From Dokdonella sp. (GTDB lineage: Bacteria > Pseudomonadota > Gammaproteobacteria > Xanthomonadales > Rhodanobacteraceae), in assembly GCF_019634845.1 (NCBI RefSeq), contig NZ_JAHCAQ010000008.1, positions 62,001-126,000 of the forward strand: a DNA stretch of 64,000 nucleotides. The letters run 5' to 3'. Position numbers and translations under genes: made by a program. Under the pieces are notes generated by a model. It ran no database searches. It was not told where the DNA came from and saw only the letters and a list, made by a program, of their open reading frames with translations. Shown here piece by piece: positions 54,266 through 64,000 of this stretch. The first letter of the stretch is position 1. Each line of letters starts with the position of its first letter.

Positions 54266-55561
54266 TCAAGGTGCGAGCCGAGCCCAGCGTTCGCGCAGCT
54301 CGGCCAGACGCAGGTCGGCGCAGGCACCCGGAGACACGCGCGCAGCGAGACTGGCCTGTGGACTCCTGCCCTCGCCCGCACTGGCCGCGGTTGCCGCGGC
54401 GGCGCGATAGGCCTCGCGAAACGGCACGCCGGCAACGGCCTGCTCGATCGCCACGTCGGTCGCATACATGGCCGGTTCGATTGCCGCGCGCATCGCCGCA
54501 TCATTCCACTGCAGTCGCGTGAGCAGGTCAGGCAGCAGCGCGAGCGCGGCCAGGCCGCGCGCAAACCCGCGCACCAGTGCGCCCTTGCTGAACTGCAGGT
54601 CGCGCTGGTAGCCCGAGGGCAGCGACAGCAGTTGTTCGATCTCGCTGCGCGCCGCGGCCACGCCGGCGTAGCTCGCGCGCATGAGCTCGACCACATCGGG
54701 GTTGCGCTTGTTGGGCATGATCGAGCTGCCGGTGGTGTACTGCGCCGGCAGCCTGACGAAATCGTATTCGGCGGTCGTGAACAAGGACAGGTCCCAGGCC
54801 AGCCGGCGCAGGTCGAGCAATGCCGCGCCGAGCGCATCGAGTGCGGCGATCTCGAACTTGCCGCGCGAGAGCTGCGCGTAAACGGGATTGACCTGCAGGC
54901 GCGCAAAGCCGAGTGCGCGCGTGGTGTGGTCGCGATCCAGCGCCAGGTTGACGCCATAGCCAGCCGCCGTGCCGAGCGGGTTCGCATCGATCCAGGTCAA
55001 CGTGTCGCGCGCGCGCGCGGCGTCGTCGATGAAGGCCTCGGCAAAACCCGCCCACCACAGCGCCGTGGACGACACCACGGCGCGCTGCAGATGGGTGTAG
55101 CCGGGCAGCGGCAGCGCTGCGTCGGCGGCGCGCGCCAGACACACGCCAGCGACCGCATGGCACAGGCCCGCGAGCCCGGCCAACTGCGCCTTGAGCCACA
55201 GCCGCGTGGCCACCAGCACCTGGTCGTTGCGACTGCGCCCCGTGTGCACCTTGCGGCCGGCGTCGCCGAGACGCTCGGTGAGGCGCGCCTCGATCGCCGA
55301 GTGCCCATCCTCGAAACGCGCGTCGAGCGCGAAGCGACCGTCGCGGAAATCGGCGCCCAGCGCGTCGAGCTCGCCGAGCAATGCGGCGCACTCGGCCTCG
55401 CTCACGATGCCGATGCGGGCCAGTCCCTCGACATGGGCCTTGCTCGCTTCGATGTCGTGGAGGAAGAACTCGCGATCGAGCACCACGTCGTCGCCGGCGA
55501 GGAAGCGCATGATGCGCTCGTCGGTCGCGATGCCGGCCTTTTGCCACAGCAGCTCAGTCAT
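54266..55561 (-). CDS. argH: Argininosuccinate lyase
   Basis: A 431-residue member of the fumarase/aspartase superfamily that splits argininosuccinate into arginine and fumarate. Signatures: [32 protein letters not shown] near residue 100, [11 protein letters not shown], and the catalytic loop [18 protein letters not shown] with its serine. The ATG at 55561 is inside the end of argC (8-bp overlap), so translation is coupled. A little shorter than the 455-460 of E. coli, mainly at the C-terminus. Confidence 0.95.
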   Translation of the reverse strand: MTELLWQKAGIATDERIMRFLAGDDVVLDREFFLHDIEASKAHVEGLARIGIVSEAECAALLGELDALGADFRDGRFALDARFEDGHSAIEARLTERLGDAGRKVHTGRSRNDQVLVATRLWLKAQLAGLAGLCHAVAGVCLARAADAALPLPGYTHLQRAVVSSTALWWAGFAEAFIDDAARARDTLTWIDANPLGTAAGYGVNLALDRDHTTRALGFARLQVNPVYAQLSRGKFEIAALDALGAALLDLRRLAWDLSLFTTAEYDFVRLPAQYTTGSSIMPNKRNPDVVELMRASYAGVAAARSEIEQLLSLPSGYQRDLQFSKGALVRGFARGLAALALLPDLLTRLQWNDAAMRAAIEPAMYATDVAIEQAVAGVPFREAYRAAAATAASAGEGRSPQASLAARVSPGACADLRLAELRERWARLAP

Positions 55562-56507
55562 GGGGGATGCCCTCCAGCTCGGGCCAGCCGAATGCCAGGT
55601 TGAGGTTCTGCAGCGCCTGCGTCGCAGCGCCCTTGAGCAGATTGTCGATCGTGGCGACGACCACGACACGCTTGCCGCCCGGCGCCAGCGTGATGCCGCC
55701 GATGTCGACATGGTGGCGCCCGGCGATCGCGCTGACCCAGGGCGCGGCCTCGACCACGTGCACGAGCGGTTCATCGGCATAGAACGAGCGATAGCGGTTC
55801 ACCAGCTCGGCCTGCTGCCGCGGCTGCTGCAGCCACAGGTTCGCGGTCAGCGTAATGCCGCGAAAATGCGGCGCCACATGCGGCATGAACTCGACCGGCA
55901 GGCCGAGCTGGCGCGTGGCCTCGCGTTCGTGCAGGTGGTCGGTGAGCGCATAGGGCATGAGGTTGTCGCGCAGCTTGTCCGGATCGTTCTTGTCCGACGG
56001 CGTGGTGCCGGCGCCCGAATATCCCGACACGCCGAAGCAGGCCGGCGGCGCTGCCAGCTCGTCCTTGAGCGGCGCGATCACGAGCTGCATCGCCGTGGCG
56101 TAGCAACCCGGATTGCTGATGTGGCGCTGACCACGGTAGCGCGCGCGCGTCAGCTCGGGCAGGCCGTAGTACCAGCTGTCATCGAAGCGATGGTCGGCCG
56201 ACAGGTCGACGACCACGCTGTCGGCCCGCTGCGCCGCGATCGCGGCCACGATCGGCGTGGCCTTGCCATTGGGCAGGGCCAGCACGACCGCATCGGCACG
56301 CCGCGCGCCGACTTCCTCGTGCGACAGGTCCTCGTAGCACAGGTCGCCGCCGTACTCGGCCACCTGGCTGCGCACCGGCGTGCCGGCAAGCTCGCGCGAG
56401 GAAACGAAGGCCAGCTCGAGCCCGGGATGGCCGACCACGAGCCGGATCAGCTCGGCACCGACATGGCCACGTGCGCCCACGATGCCGAGTGTTTTCGTGT
56501 TGCCCAT
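55554..56507 (-). CDS. argC: N-acetyl-gamma-glutamyl-phosphate reductase
   Basis: A 317-residue NADPH-dependent reductase, third step of arginine synthesis. It has the Rossmann start [19 protein letters not shown] and the active-site [19 protein letters not shown] with the catalytic cysteine, then [17 protein letters not shown] and the histidine in MPHVAPHF. The ATG at 56507 has AGGA nine bases upstream; an ATG at 56513 would place it too close, adding two residues. It overlaps argH. Confidence 0.95.
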   Translation of the reverse strand: MGNTKTLGIVGARGHVGAELIRLVVGHPGLELAFVSSRELAGTPVRSQVAEYGGDLCYEDLSHEEVGARRADAVVLALPNGKATPIVAAIAAQRADSVVVDLSADHRFDDSWYYGLPELTRARYRGQRHISNPGCYATAMQLVIAPLKDELAAPPACFGVSGYSGAGTTPSDKNDPDKLRDNLMPYALTDHLHEREATRQLGLPVEFMPHVAPHFRGITLTANLWLQQPRQQAELVNRYRSFYADEPLVHVVEAAPWVSAIAGRHHVDIGGITLAPGGKRVVVVATIDNLLKGAATQALQNLNLAFGWPELEGIPHD

Positions 56508-56548
56508 TGCCATGTGTCCTCGCCGGCCCGCGCCGGCCACCAGAAATG

Positions 56549-57856
56549 TCAGTCGAGCAGGGTCGGCGCGCGCGCGCCGCTCAGCGCCACGCAGCGCTCG
56601 ATCGCGGCGAAATCGTCCAGCCCGCACCAGAACACGCGCCAGCGCGGCAGGCGCAGGCAGCCGTCGCTCTGGTCGTGGTAGAAGGCATTGATCGCATTGC
56701 CGTGGCGCGAGCGCCAGAACAGGCGCGGGGTTTCCTCGCGCATGACCTGCCACACGGCACGCCCGAGGCCCTCGCCCTGCGCCTCGTCGAGCACGGCGAA
56801 CTTGTCCAGATACACGTAGCCCGAATCCTCGACGAGGATCACGGCGGCGCGATAGTTCTCGCTCACGTAGGCCCGCAACAGGCGCGTGCGCTCGAAGTAG
56901 TCGGGCACCAGCCGGCGGCCGAACGCCGACTCGATGAGCTCGCGCAGACGGCCGCAGTCGACCTCGTCCCAGGACGACACGCGCCGCACGCGCTCGCCGC
57001 GTCGTACCAGCGTGCCCGAACCCTTGTGCGTGAACAGTTCCTTGGCCAGCTCGGCCGGGCGCGTGATCGACACCGACGACGACGGCGGCAGGCCATCGAG
57101 CAGGTCCTTGATCTGCTCGAGCTTGACCCGCATGCCGCCGGCCAGCCAAGGCTGCGCCAGCAGGTGCTCGTATTCGCTCGACAGGTTGATCGAGTCGATG
57201 ATCTTGCCGCGTTCGTCGAGCAGGCCGCCGGTGCCGGTCAGGAACACGATCTTGTAGGGTTGCAGCACCTGCACCAGCTCGTTGGCGGCGAAGTCGGCGT
57301 TGACGTTGACGATCTGTCCCTCGCGCGTCTCGGCCAGCGAGGCGATCACCGGGATCGAGCCGACCTTGATCGCGGCTTGGATGCCGTCGGTGTCCACGCG
57401 CACGACCTTGCCGACCAGGCCATAGAGGTCGCGGTCGAGGAACTCGGCCTCGAACACGCCCGACTGGATCGCGGTGGCGCGCACGCCCTGCGCCTGCAGC
57501 GCCTCGACCAGCTTGAGGTTTTCCTCGCGCATGACCTGGCGCACGATCGCGAGCACGGCGGCGTCGGTGACGCGCAGGTTGTCGACGGTGCGCTTCTCGA
57601 TGCCGGCCGCCTGCATGCGCTCGTCGAGTTGCGGACCGGCGCCGTGCACGACGATCGGCGTGAGCCCGACCTGCTGCAGGAACGCGAGCGAGGACACCAG
57701 CGCCTCGAGCTCGTCGCGCAGCACGGCACCGCCGACCTTGACCACGGCGAAGCGCGCCGCATCGAGCTGCGAAAAGCGCTTGAGATATTGCTGGATCTCC
57801 TTGGTGCTGGCCATGTTGGACAGCAGCCGCAGGATCGTCAGGCGCAGGTCGGTCAT
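56549..57856 (-). CDS. argB: Fused N-acetylglutamate kinase / N-acetylglutamate synthase
   Basis: A 435-residue bifunctional protein of the Xanthomonas NAGS-K type. Residues 1-285 are an amino acid kinase domain ([55 protein letters not shown]); residues 290-435 are a GNAT acetyltransferase domain ([51 protein letters not shown]). It carries out the first two steps of arginine synthesis and is the usual point of arginine inhibition. The start [17 protein letters not shown] matches the family pattern; the ribosome binding site is weak. A 99-bp gap separates it from argE. Confidence 0.93.
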   Translation of the reverse strand: MTDLRLTILRLLSNMASTKEIQQYLKRFSQLDAARFAVVKVGGAVLRDELEALVSSLAFLQQVGLTPIVVHGAGPQLDERMQAAGIEKRTVDNLRVTDAAVLAIVRQVMREENLKLVEALQAQGVRATAIQSGVFEAEFLDRDLYGLVGKVVRVDTDGIQAAIKVGSIPVIASLAETREGQIVNVNADFAANELVQVLQPYKIVFLTGTGGLLDERGKIIDSINLSSEYEHLLAQPWLAGGMRVKLEQIKDLLDGLPPSSSVSITRPAELAKELFTHKGSGTLVRRGERVRRVSSWDEVDCGRLRELIESAFGRRLVPDYFERTRLLRAYVSENYRAAVILVEDSGYVYLDKFAVLDEAQGEGLGRAVWQVMREETPRLFWRSRHGNAINAFYHDQSDGCLRLPRWRVFWCGLDDFAAIERCVALSGARAPTLLD

Positions 57857-57955
57857 GGTCAGCGCCCGCTCAGCAGCCGGCAGCCGGAAGCGACCCCCGA
57901 TCGTCGCGGCCGACGGCGAGGGCGTGGTCGAGTGCGGCAAGTGCAGATGCGGTGT

Positions 57956-59053
57956 TCACGGCGTGATCTCCAGCAGACGGTGGTAGGTGTGGACGGCGCG
58001 ATCGAGTTGTTCCAGTGCGACCCATTCGTCGGCGCTGTGCGCCTGCGCGATGTTGCCCGGGCCGTAGACCAGGGCGGTGCAGCCTGCCTGCGAGAACAGC
58101 GCGGCCTCGGTCCAGAAATCGACCGCCGGGCCGATCGGCAGTTGCCATTGCATGGCCAGTCGCTGAGCGGCAAGGCGACGCGCCTCGGCATGGGCCGGAT
58201 CGCCGGCCGGCAAGGGCGCGCCGCGGAAGGTCTCGCTGAACTCGACGGGCGCGACGTCGGCGCAGGCGCGCAGCGCCGCCAGCACGTCGTCGTGGGCCAT
58301 CGATGGCAGCGGGCGGAAGCCGCAGCGCAGTTCCGCCGTCGGCGCGATCACGTTGGCCTTGATGCCGCCCTCGATGCGGCCGATGTTGAAACGCAGGCCG
58401 CGCAGGCCACCGAACGCCTCACCCGCCAGGCTCGCGACGTGATCGAGCGCGCGCGCGCCCCAGCGCACGGCCTGGTGCAGCGCGCTGTCGGCGGCCTGCT
58501 GCTCGCCCGAGGCATGGCCGGCACGACCGGCAAAGCGCAGCAGCAGCGAGCCGATGCCGCGATGCGCCAGCACGGCCTCGCCGCGCGTCGGTTCGGCGAC
58601 GACGACCGCGTCGAATCGGCACGGCTCGCGCAGGAAGGCCGCGATGCAGCGCGCGTCATTGGCTTCCTCGTCGCTCGTGAACAGGAACGCCGCGTCACCG
58701 TTGCTTGCCTGTGCGGCAGCCAGCAGCGCGGCGGCCGCACCCTTGATGTCGCAGGCACCGAGCCCGACCGCACGCTCGCCGTCGACGCGCAGGGCAAATG
58801 GGCTGGCACTCCAGTGCGGCGAATCGGGCACCGTGTCGAGGTGCACGTTGAACAGGATGCGCGGCTGCCCGCGCCGCGCCAGCAGGCTCACCGCACCCGC
58901 CCCGTGGTCGCGCAGGTCGAGGTCGAAGCCGCCCAGCTCCGCGCGCAGGTAGTCGAAGATGCCGCCGGTGTCGATCGCGCGCGGTGGATTGCGCGTGTCG
59001 AAACCGACCAGTGCGCGCAGATGCCTGATGGTGGCGGTGAGCAGGTCGTTCAC
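57956..59053 (-). CDS. argE: M20 deacetylase ArgE, probably acting on N-acetylcitrulline
   Basis: A 365-residue zinc peptidase-like deacetylase of family M20. The metal-binding motifs are [10 protein letters not shown] (His, Asp), [23 protein letters not shown] (Glu) and VVAEPTRGE; a dimerisation domain occupies the middle. In xanthomonads with AOTCase the corresponding enzyme removes the acetyl group from N-acetyl-L-citrulline rather than N-acetylornithine, and the same is expected here from context. The GTG start at 59053 overlaps the argG stop (59050-59053). Confidence 0.9.
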   Translation of the reverse strand: MNDLLTATIRHLRALVGFDTRNPPRAIDTGGIFDYLRAELGGFDLDLRDHGAGAVSLLARRGQPRILFNVHLDTVPDSPHWSASPFALRVDGERAVGLGACDIKGAAAALLAAAQASNGDAAFLFTSDEEANDARCIAAFLREPCRFDAVVVAEPTRGEAVLAHRGIGSLLLRFAGRAGHASGEQQAADSALHQAVRWGARALDHVASLAGEAFGGLRGLRFNIGRIEGGIKANVIAPTAELRCGFRPLPSMAHDDVLAALRACADVAPVEFSETFRGAPLPAGDPAHAEARRLAAQRLAMQWQLPIGPAVDFWTEAALFSQAGCTALVYGPGNIAQAHSADEWVALEQLDRAVHTYHRLLEITP

Positions 59054-60303
59054 TGGGCCGCGTCCGCGTTGACCTGCGCCCACAGCGTCGAACTCATGCC
59101 GTAGAGCTTGATGAAGCCCTCGGCCTCGGCCACGCCCCAATCGGCCGATTGCGCGTAGGTGGCACCCTTGGCGTTGAGAATGTGGGGCGAGCTGACCGCC
59201 ACCGCGCCGATGCTGCCGCCGTGCGTTTCGAGCACGACTTCGCCGCTGACGCAGCGCTGGCTCGCAGCGAGGAACGCTTCGAGGTCGGTCTTGAGTGGAT
59301 CGTGGAAGAAGCCCTCGTAGACGAGTTCGACCCACTTGCGTGCGACCTCGGGCTTGAAGCGGTTCTGTTGTTTGGTCAGCACCGCTTCTTCGAGCGCCCG
59401 ATGCGCGGCCAAAAGGGCCGCCAGGCCGGGCGCCTCGAAGATGATGCGTCCCTTGAGGCCGATCGTGGTGTCGCCGGTATAGATGCCGCGCCCGACGCCA
59501 TAGGCCGCCAGCAGTTGGTTGAGTCGTGCCAGCAGGGCCGGACCCGCCAGCGCAACGCCGTCGAGCGCAACGGCCTCGCCGTGGACGAAGCCGATGCGCA
59601 GCCGCAGCGGCGTTGCCGGCCACTGGCTGCGCGGCTGGCACCAGCCACGCGCGCCCTCGCCCGGCGCTTCCCAGCGATCGATTTCGCCGCCCGACATGGT
59701 CAGGCCAAGCAGGTTCTCGTTGATCGTGTAGGCCTTCTGGCGGGCCTGCACCGCGAAGCCACGCTGCTCGAGGTACTGCTGCTCGTAGGCGCGCGTGTGG
59801 GTGTGTTCCTTCTGGATCTCGCGGATCGGCGCCACGATCGCGTAATCGCCGCGCGCCTTGACCGCGAGGTCGAAGCGCACCTGGTCGTTGCCCATGCCGG
59901 TGCAACCATGCGCGATCGCGCCTGTGCCGAGTTCGGCGGCACGTGCCAGCGCCGCGTCGACGATGAGGTAGCGATCCGACACCAGCAGCGGATACTGACC
60001 CTGGTAGGCCTCGCCGGCCCACACGAACGGCTTGACGAAGTGCTGCCACAGCGCCGGGCCGCCATCGACCGTCCGGTGCGAGGCCACGCCGAGCTCCTGC
60101 GCACGCGCCTCGATGGCGGCGCGCTCCTGCGCATCGACGCCGCCGGTGTCGGCGAACACCGTGTGCACGGCCCAGCCGCGCTCCTGCAGGTAGGGCACGC
60201 AGAAACTCGTGTCGAGCCCGCCGCTGAAGGCGAGCACGATGGGCTTGCGTGCGTCATTGGCGCTTGCTGAGTGTTGCTGCGGAACCGCGGCAGGATGCGA
60301 CAT
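59050..60303 (-). CDS. argG: Argininosuccinate synthase
   Basis: A 417-residue ATP-dependent ligase joining citrulline and aspartate. The PP-loop is [17 protein letters not shown] near residue 25, followed by the citrulline- and aspartate-binding [15 protein letters not shown] and [15 protein letters not shown]. The ATG at 60303 gives about 20 variable residues before the PP-loop; there is no clear Shine-Dalgarno ahead of it, so the exact start is uncertain. It lies 57 bp after argF' and is coupled to argE. Confidence 0.94.
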   Translation of the reverse strand: MSHPAAVPQQHSASANDARKPIVLAFSGGLDTSFCVPYLQERGWAVHTVFADTGGVDAQERAAIEARAQELGVASHRTVDGGPALWQHFVKPFVWAGEAYQGQYPLLVSDRYLIVDAALARAAELGTGAIAHGCTGMGNDQVRFDLAVKARGDYAIVAPIREIQKEHTHTRAYEQQYLEQRGFAVQARQKAYTINENLLGLTMSGGEIDRWEAPGEGARGWCQPRSQWPATPLRLRIGFVHGEAVALDGVALAGPALLARLNQLLAAYGVGRGIYTGDTTIGLKGRIIFEAPGLAALLAAHRALEEAVLTKQQNRFKPEVARKWVELVYEGFFHDPLKTDLEAFLAASQRCVSGEVVLETHGGSIGAVAVSSPHILNAKGATYAQSADWGVAEAEGFIKLYGMSSTLWAQVNADAAQ

Positions 60304-60360
60304 GGGAGGGCTCGTATGGGGAAACGGGTTGCGTGGGAGACTGCTGTTGCAAATCACCAA

Positions 60361-61380
60361 TCACGAATCACGGCCTTCCACCAGCCGCGCCATCACGGCC
60401 TTCTGCACATGCAGGCGGTTTTCGGCTTCGTCGATCGCGATGCACGCGGGCGAATCCATCACGGCATCGGTGGCCTTGACGTTGCGCCGCAGCGGCAGGC
60501 AGTGACTGAACACGGCATGGTCGGTGAGCGCCATCTTGGCCTCGTCGACGATGAAGTGGCGATGCGCATCGCGGATCGGTTTTTCATCGGCCCAGCGACC
60601 AAAATACGGCAACGCGCCCCAGCTCTTGGCGTAGACCACGTGTGCACCGCGATAGGCCTCCTGCGGATCGTGGCTGAGCGTGAGCGAACCACCGTTCTCG
60701 GCCACGTTGCGCCGCGCGAACTCCATGTAGCGCGCATCGAGCAGGTAGTCGCGGTTCGGGCACAGCAGGGTCACGTCCATGCCGAAGCGGGTGGCGATCT
60801 GCAGCGCCGAGTTGGCCACCGCCGTATTGAGCGGCTTGGGGTGATAGGTCCAGGTCAGCACGTACTTCCTGCCACGCAGGTCGGCGCAACCAAAATGCTG
60901 CTGCAGCGCCAGGATGTGGGCCAGCTCCTGCATCGGGTGCGTGATCGTTTCCATGTTGATGACCGGCACGCTGGCATGGCGCGCGAAGGCGTGGATCACG
61001 CGATCCTCGCGATCCACAGTCCAGTCCTGGAACTTCGGGAACGCGCGCACGGCGATGAGGTCGACATAGCGCGACAGCACGCGCGCGACTTCGGCCACGT
61101 GTTCCTCGGCCTCGCCGTCCATGACCGTGCCGGACTCGAACTCGATCGGCCAGGCATCCTTGCCGGGCTGCAGCACGATCGCGTGGCCGCCAAGCTGGAA
61201 CGCGCCCAGCTCGAAGCTCGTGCGCGTGCGCATCGACGGATTGAAGAACAGCAGCGCGATCGACTTGCCGGCCAGCGCGGTGCCGCTGCGATGGCGCTTG
61301 AACTGCGCGGCCTGCGCCAGCAGTGCGTCGAGCTCGGGGCGGGACCAGTCCTGAGTGGAAAGGAAATGTCGCATCGTCAT
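60361..61380 (-). CDS. argF': N-acetyl-L-ornithine carbamoyltransferase (AOTCase)
   Basis: A 339-residue transcarbamylase that acts on N-acetylornithine, forming N-acetylcitrulline. It has the carbamoyl-phosphate motif FFNPSMRTRTSFELG, and residues that mark AOTCase: Trp77 in GKDAWPIEF and Glu92 in DGEAEEH (replaced by Pro or others in succinylornithine enzymes). The lysine that is carboxylated in the Xanthomonas enzyme lies in LRRNVKATDAV. Start ATG 61380 follows AGG by five bases; ATG 61374 is an alternative. First gene of the arg operon, preceded by a 310-nt leader with a terminator hairpin. Confidence 0.95.
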   Translation of the reverse strand: MTMRHFLSTQDWSRPELDALLAQAAQFKRHRSGTALAGKSIALLFFNPSMRTRTSFELGAFQLGGHAIVLQPGKDAWPIEFESGTVMDGEAEEHVAEVARVLSRYVDLIAVRAFPKFQDWTVDREDRVIHAFARHASVPVINMETITHPMQELAHILALQQHFGCADLRGRKYVLTWTYHPKPLNTAVANSALQIATRFGMDVTLLCPNRDYLLDARYMEFARRNVAENGGSLTLSHDPQEAYRGAHVVYAKSWGALPYFGRWADEKPIRDAHRHFIVDEAKMALTDHAVFSHCLPLRRNVKATDAVMDSPACIAIDEAENRLHVQKAVMARLVEGRDS

Positions 61381-61493
61381 CGTGACCTGCCGTTGGTTGA
61401 AGACTCCGGCCACGGATGGCCGCCTGGTTCCTGGCGCGGAACGCGCCGCGCGCACGCATTCATCGACTCGAAATCTCGTCCCGGCCCGAGCAG

Positions 61494-61524
61494 AAACAAA
61501 AAACCCGGCACGGGGGCCGGGTTT
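61494..61524 (-). terminator. Terminator hairpin in the leader of the arginine operon
   Basis: A 9-bp perfect stem (61501-61509 with 61516-61524, AAACCCGGC and complement), 6-nt loop, followed on the minus strand by TTTTTTG. It lies between the candidate promoter (61698-61726) and argF', 113 bp before the argF' start. It is either the terminator of the gene at 61754-62287 or, with the short ORF ahead of it, an attenuator of the arg operon. Confidence 0.85.
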
Positions 61525-61556
61525 TCGCTCCAATCGATACAGCAACGCGCGATCGG

Positions 61557-61661
61557 CTACCCGGCAGGATGGCTCGGTTCCGGTCGGCGCGCGCGCGAGG
61601 TCATGCCAGCCGCCATGCGGGCGCTGGTCAGGTTCTGCGGTTGGACGGCCAGAAGGCTCAT
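61557..61661 (-). CDS. Possible 34-residue leader peptide of the arginine operon
   Basis: A short ORF MSLLAVQPQNLTSARMAAG, continuing with MTSRARRPEPSHPAG and stopping at 61557, 32 bases before the terminator hairpin. Four of its residues (15, 23, 25, 26) are Arg, three of them within four codons. The order promoter - short ORF rich in the pathway's end product - terminator - structural gene is that of a ribosome-mediated attenuator. Against it: no clear Shine-Dalgarno ahead of the ATG (a GTG at 61679 is another possible start), and Arg-rich short ORFs arise easily at this GC content. Confidence 0.35.
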   Translation of the reverse strand: MSLLAVQPQNLTSARMAAGMTSRARRPEPSHPAG

Positions 61662-61697
61662 GCGGATCTGCACATTCACGCGTTGTTCGAGGGCGCC

Positions 61698-61726
61698 ACC
61701 TTAGCGGCTAACCTGTTGCGGTGCAA
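61698..61726 (-). promoter_or_regulatory. Candidate promoter of the arginine operon
   Basis: On the minus strand TTGCAC (61721-61726), 17-bp spacer, TAAGGT (61698-61703). The start would lie near 61690, giving a leader of about 310 nt that contains the short ORF and the terminator hairpin. It lies 28 bp past the stop of the upstream gene. No ArgR-box-like repeat is evident to me. Confidence 0.5.
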
Positions 61727-61753
61727 TAGACATCGCCCGGGTGGACAACGCCC

Positions 61754-62287
61754 TCATTCGGCCGGCTCGATGCTCACTCGCACGCGCAGGCGGTCACCGG
61801 GGTCGTAGCCCAGGCGCGACATGAACACGTCGCCGCGATAGCGGTACTGCACGTCGTAGGCGACGATGCGATGCTCGGCCGGGCCCGCTTCCATGCGACA
61901 GCGCCGCTCGACGCCTTCGTAGTAGCCATCACTGCCGCGCGCCATGTTGTTGCCGATCGCGCCTCCGGCGACCGCGCCGGCCACCGTTGCCGCACGGCGC
62001 CCATCGCCCTTGCCGACCGTGCTGCCGAGCACGCCGCCGACGATCGCACCGATCACGGTGCCGGCCGCGCGATTGCTGCCCGTGTCGCCCGGATAGGCCA
62101 CCGGCACGTCGTCGCAGACCTCGCGCGCCGGGGCGCGCACATGGTCGTACACCGGATCGACGCGCAGGACGTCGGCCCAGACCACCTTGGAGTTGCTCGT
62201 TCCATCGTCCGCGTAGCCCCGCTCCTGCGCCGCTGCCATCTGGGTCCCCGCCAGCAGCAGCAATGTCACCCAAAAAACTGCCTTCAT
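61754..62287 (-). CDS. Glycine-zipper envelope protein (17 kDa surface antigen-like)
   Basis: A 177-residue exported protein with a signal peptide ([20 protein letters not shown]). The centre is a glycine-zipper 2TM segment ([41 protein letters not shown], about residues 76-115), preceded by a CDDVPV segment and followed by a beta-rich end that includes [21 protein letters not shown]. There is no lipobox cysteine, unlike the Rickettsia 17-kDa antigen. Such proteins sit in the outer membrane or periplasm; the role is structural or unknown. It is divergent from cysS. Confidence 0.83.
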   Translation of the reverse strand: MKAVFWVTLLLLAGTQMAAAQERGYADDGTSNSKVVWADVLRVDPVYDHVRAPAREVCDDVPVAYPGDTGSNRAAGTVIGAIVGGVLGSTVGKGDGRRAATVAGAVAGGAIGNNMARGSDGYYEGVERRCRMEAGPAEHRIVAYDVQYRYRGDVFMSRLGYDPGDRLRVRVSIEPAE

Positions 62288-62480
62288 GTTGCCTCCACGA
62301 AGAGCCGCCGCGGATCTTTCCCGTCAGTCGGTCATGACGCTTGCTGCAGGCGATTTCAGCACGCGATCGCTGAACCCCGACCTAAGCCGCAACGGCCTGC
62401 GCTGCGGCTTTCCGACGCAGTTCCGAGGCCGGATGCTGCAGTGCGGCTGCTATCATTGCGCGCTCACCAAGGAAGCCGCG

Positions 62481-63875
62481 ATGCCATTGCGCCTGTACAA
62501 CAGCCTGACCCGCCGCGTCGAGGAATTCGTCCCGCTCGATCCGCAGCGGGTCACGATGTACGTGTGCGGCCCCACCGTCTACAACTACGTCCACATCGGC
62601 AACGCGCGTCCGCCGGTGGTGTTCGGACTGCTGGCCCGCCTGCTGCGACGCCTGTATCCCAAGCTCGTCTACGCCCGCAACATCACCGACGTCGACGACA
62701 AGATCAATGCCGCGGCGCGTGAAGCCGGCGTCCCGATCGAGACGATCACGAGCGGCTACGCCCGCGCCTTTAGCGACGACATGGCGCGGCTCGGCGCCGA
62801 TCCGGCCGACCTCACCCCGCATGCGACCGCGCACATCGCGCCGATCATCGCCATGTGCGAGCGTCTCATCGCCAACGGCCATGCCTATGCGGCGCAGGGC
62901 CATGTGCTGTTCGACGTCACGAGCTTCCCGGCCTATGGCGCGCTGTCGGGCCGCTCGGTCGAGGACATGATCGCCGGCGCCCGCGTCGAGGTGGCGCCGT
63001 ACAAGAAGAATCCGGCCGACTTCGTGCTGTGGAAGCCCTCCACGCCCGACCTGCCCGGCTGGGACAGCCCTTGGGGCCGCGGCCGTCCTGGCTGGCACAT
63101 CGAATGCTCGGCAATGGCCGCCGCGCACCTGGGTGAATCGATCGACATCCATGCCGGTGGCAACGATCTCATGTTCCCGCATCACGAAAACGAGATCGCG
63201 CAGAGCACCTGCGCGCACGGCGGCAAGATCTTCGCGCGCTACTGGCTGCACAACGGCATGCTGACCTTCGACGGGCGCAAGATGTCGAAGTCGCTCGGCA
63301 ATGTGCGCGTGCTGCATGACCTGCTCGACCGTTACCCGGGCGAAGTGTTGCGCTTCCTGCTGCTCAAGGCGCACTACCGCCAGCCGCTGGACTGGTCCGA
63401 CGCGGCACTGGCGCAGGCCCGCGCCACGCTCGACGGCTGGTACACGGTGCTGCGTGACCTGGCCGACATCGAGGTTGCGCCAGGCGAACGCGAATCGCCG
63501 GCGGCAATCGACGCCGCCCTCTGCGACGACCTCAACACGCCCGAGGCGTTTGCCGTCGTCGCCGGGCTCGCCGCCGCCGCGCGCGCGGCACGCACGCGCG
63601 AGGAACAGCGCCGCGCCAAGGCCGAACTGCTCGGCGCCGCCGACATGCTCGGCATCCTGCAGCACGATCCCGAAGCCTGGTTCAAGCAGGATCTGGCCAG
63701 CGACACGATCGATGCCGCCGAGATCCAGCGCCGCGTCGAGGCGCGCGTCGCCGCCAAGCAGGCCCGCGATTTCGCCACCGCCGACCGCATCCGCGACGAA
63801 CTGCTCGCCGTCGGCGTCGTCATCGAGGACACCGCGCAGGGACCGCGCTGGAAAGTGGTGAAGACCGGTGGCTGA
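62481..63875 (+). CDS. cysS: Cysteinyl-tRNA synthetase
   Basis: A 464-residue class I synthetase of normal length. The nucleotide-binding motif is VHIGN (a HIGH variant), the second signature is KMSKSLGN, and the zinc that selects cysteine is held by the Cys in [10 protein letters not shown], the Cys in HIECSAMA, and His and Glu in [14 protein letters not shown]-terminal DALR helix bundle follows. The ATG at 62481 has AAGGA seven bases upstream. It overlaps the sufE start by eight bases. Confidence 0.96.
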   Translation: MPLRLYNSLTRRVEEFVPLDPQRVTMYVCGPTVYNYVHIGNARPPVVFGLLARLLRRLYPKLVYARNITDVDDKINAAAREAGVPIETITSGYARAFSDDMARLGADPADLTPHATAHIAPIIAMCERLIANGHAYAAQGHVLFDVTSFPAYGALSGRSVEDMIAGARVEVAPYKKNPADFVLWKPSTPDLPGWDSPWGRGRPGWHIECSAMAAAHLGESIDIHAGGNDLMFPHHENEIAQSTCAHGGKIFARYWLHNGMLTFDGRKMSKSLGNVRVLHDLLDRYPGEVLRFLLLKAHYRQPLDWSDAALAQARATLDGWYTVLRDLADIEVAPGERESPAAIDAALCDDLNTPEAFAVVAGLAAAARAARTREEQRRAKAELLGAADMLGILQHDPEAWFKQDLASDTIDAAEIQRRVEARVAAKQARDFATADRIRDELLAVGVVIEDTAQGPRWKVVKTGG

Positions 63876-64000
63876 GCCGCACCTCATCGCCGGCGCCGAA
63901 GCCGAGCAGAGCGCGATCGCCGAGGAGTTCGCCTATTTCGGCGACTGGACCGAACGCTACCAGTACCTGATCGACCTCGGCCGCAAGCTGCCGCCCTATC
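63868..64000 (+). CDS. sufE: SufE family protein, 3' end cut off by the window
   Basis: A GTG at 63868 inside the end of cysS opens a frame that runs to the window edge. The 44 visible residues include [25 protein letters not shown], the N-terminal signature of SufE, which accepts sulfur from the SufS cysteine desulfurase for iron-sulfur cluster assembly. The active-site cysteine lies beyond the edge. Coupling to cysS (overlap 63868-63875) ties two cysteine-using functions together. Confidence 0.85.
   Translation, partial: MAEPHLIAGAEAEQSAIAEEFAYFGDWTERYQYLIDLGRKLPPY

Noticed and set aside
61416-61808. A plus-strand frame across the arg leader
   Set aside because: It is antisense to the leader and to the end of the glycine-zipper gene, with shadow-like Arg/His-rich composition.
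1-64000. A defence island, secretion system or biosynthetic gene cluster as the hidden novelty
   Set aside because: Nearly all genes are recognisable core metabolism, translation, protein quality control or cell-cycle genes; no cluster of unknown co-directional genes is present.

Overview
The window comes from a high-GC gammaproteobacterium of the order Xanthomonadales (Lysobacterales), most likely the family Rhodanobacteraceae, near Dokdonella or its relatives. Three things point there: an arginine operon with N-acetylornithine carbamoyltransferase and a fused N-acetylglutamate kinase/synthase, which is a Xanthomonadales trait; the order tRNA cluster-tig-clpP-clpX-lon-hupB-tRNA-Val-ppiD; and neighbourhoods such as recX-alaS-csrA and smc-zipA. 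It is almost entirely core chromosome. I see no integrase, transposase, IS end, prophage gene or CRISPR array.

Layout. 1-4481 (+): 5-oxoproline (pyroglutamate) operon pxpB-pxpC-pxpA, two membrane proteins (DUF969, DUF979) and pyrrolidone-carboxyl peptidase, with overlapping stops and starts. 4520-12599 (-): efflux operon of one lipoprotein adaptor and two unequal RND permeases behind a palindromic operator-like site. 12651-13386: no convincing gene. 13387-14442 (+): two small cytochromes c and phhB. 14457-16132 (-): a HAD phosphatase and rluC. 16454-20104 (+): rne with a long leader and a reading-frame break in its non-catalytic tail. 20155-20796 (-): GacA/UvrY-like regulator. 21044: tRNA-Ser. 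21500-27755 (-): mddA, a Ser/Thr kinase-TPR protein with its ECF sigma factor, and ppiD. 27944-34561 (-): tRNA-Val, hupB, lon, clpX, clpP, tig (protein folding and turnover). 34654-35872 (-): seven tRNAs with clear promoters and a terminator. 35962-44518 (-): csrA, alaS, recX, zipA, smc, bolA, a YciI-like protein. 44855-47990 (+): scpA, scpB, rluB. 48205-52968: secreted GH18 protein, CsgG-like protein, aminodeoxychorismate lyase-like protein, EamA transporter and a small unknown protein. 53201-61726 (-): arginine operon argF'-argG-argE-argBA-argC-argH plus a PIG-L deacetylase, behind a leader with promoter, short Arg-containing ORF and terminator hairpin. 61754-64000: a 17-kDa-antigen-like envelope protein, cysS and the start of sufE.

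How the genes work together. Pcp releases pyroglutamate from peptides, the DUF969/DUF979 pair probably moves it across the membrane, and PxpABC opens it to glutamate. The arginine operon runs through N-acetylcitrulline. Smc and its kleisin partners ScpA/ScpB lie in two divergent operons about 1 kb apart. Trigger factor, ClpXP, Lon and PpiD form a protein quality-control block.

No wholly new multi-gene system stands out. The best leads are the candidate attenuator ahead of the arginine operon, the split of proton-relay residues between the two RND permeases together with a roughly 150-190 residue insertion in one of them, the rne frame break, and the joined smc-zipA / recX-alaS neighbourhoods that lack recA and ligA.
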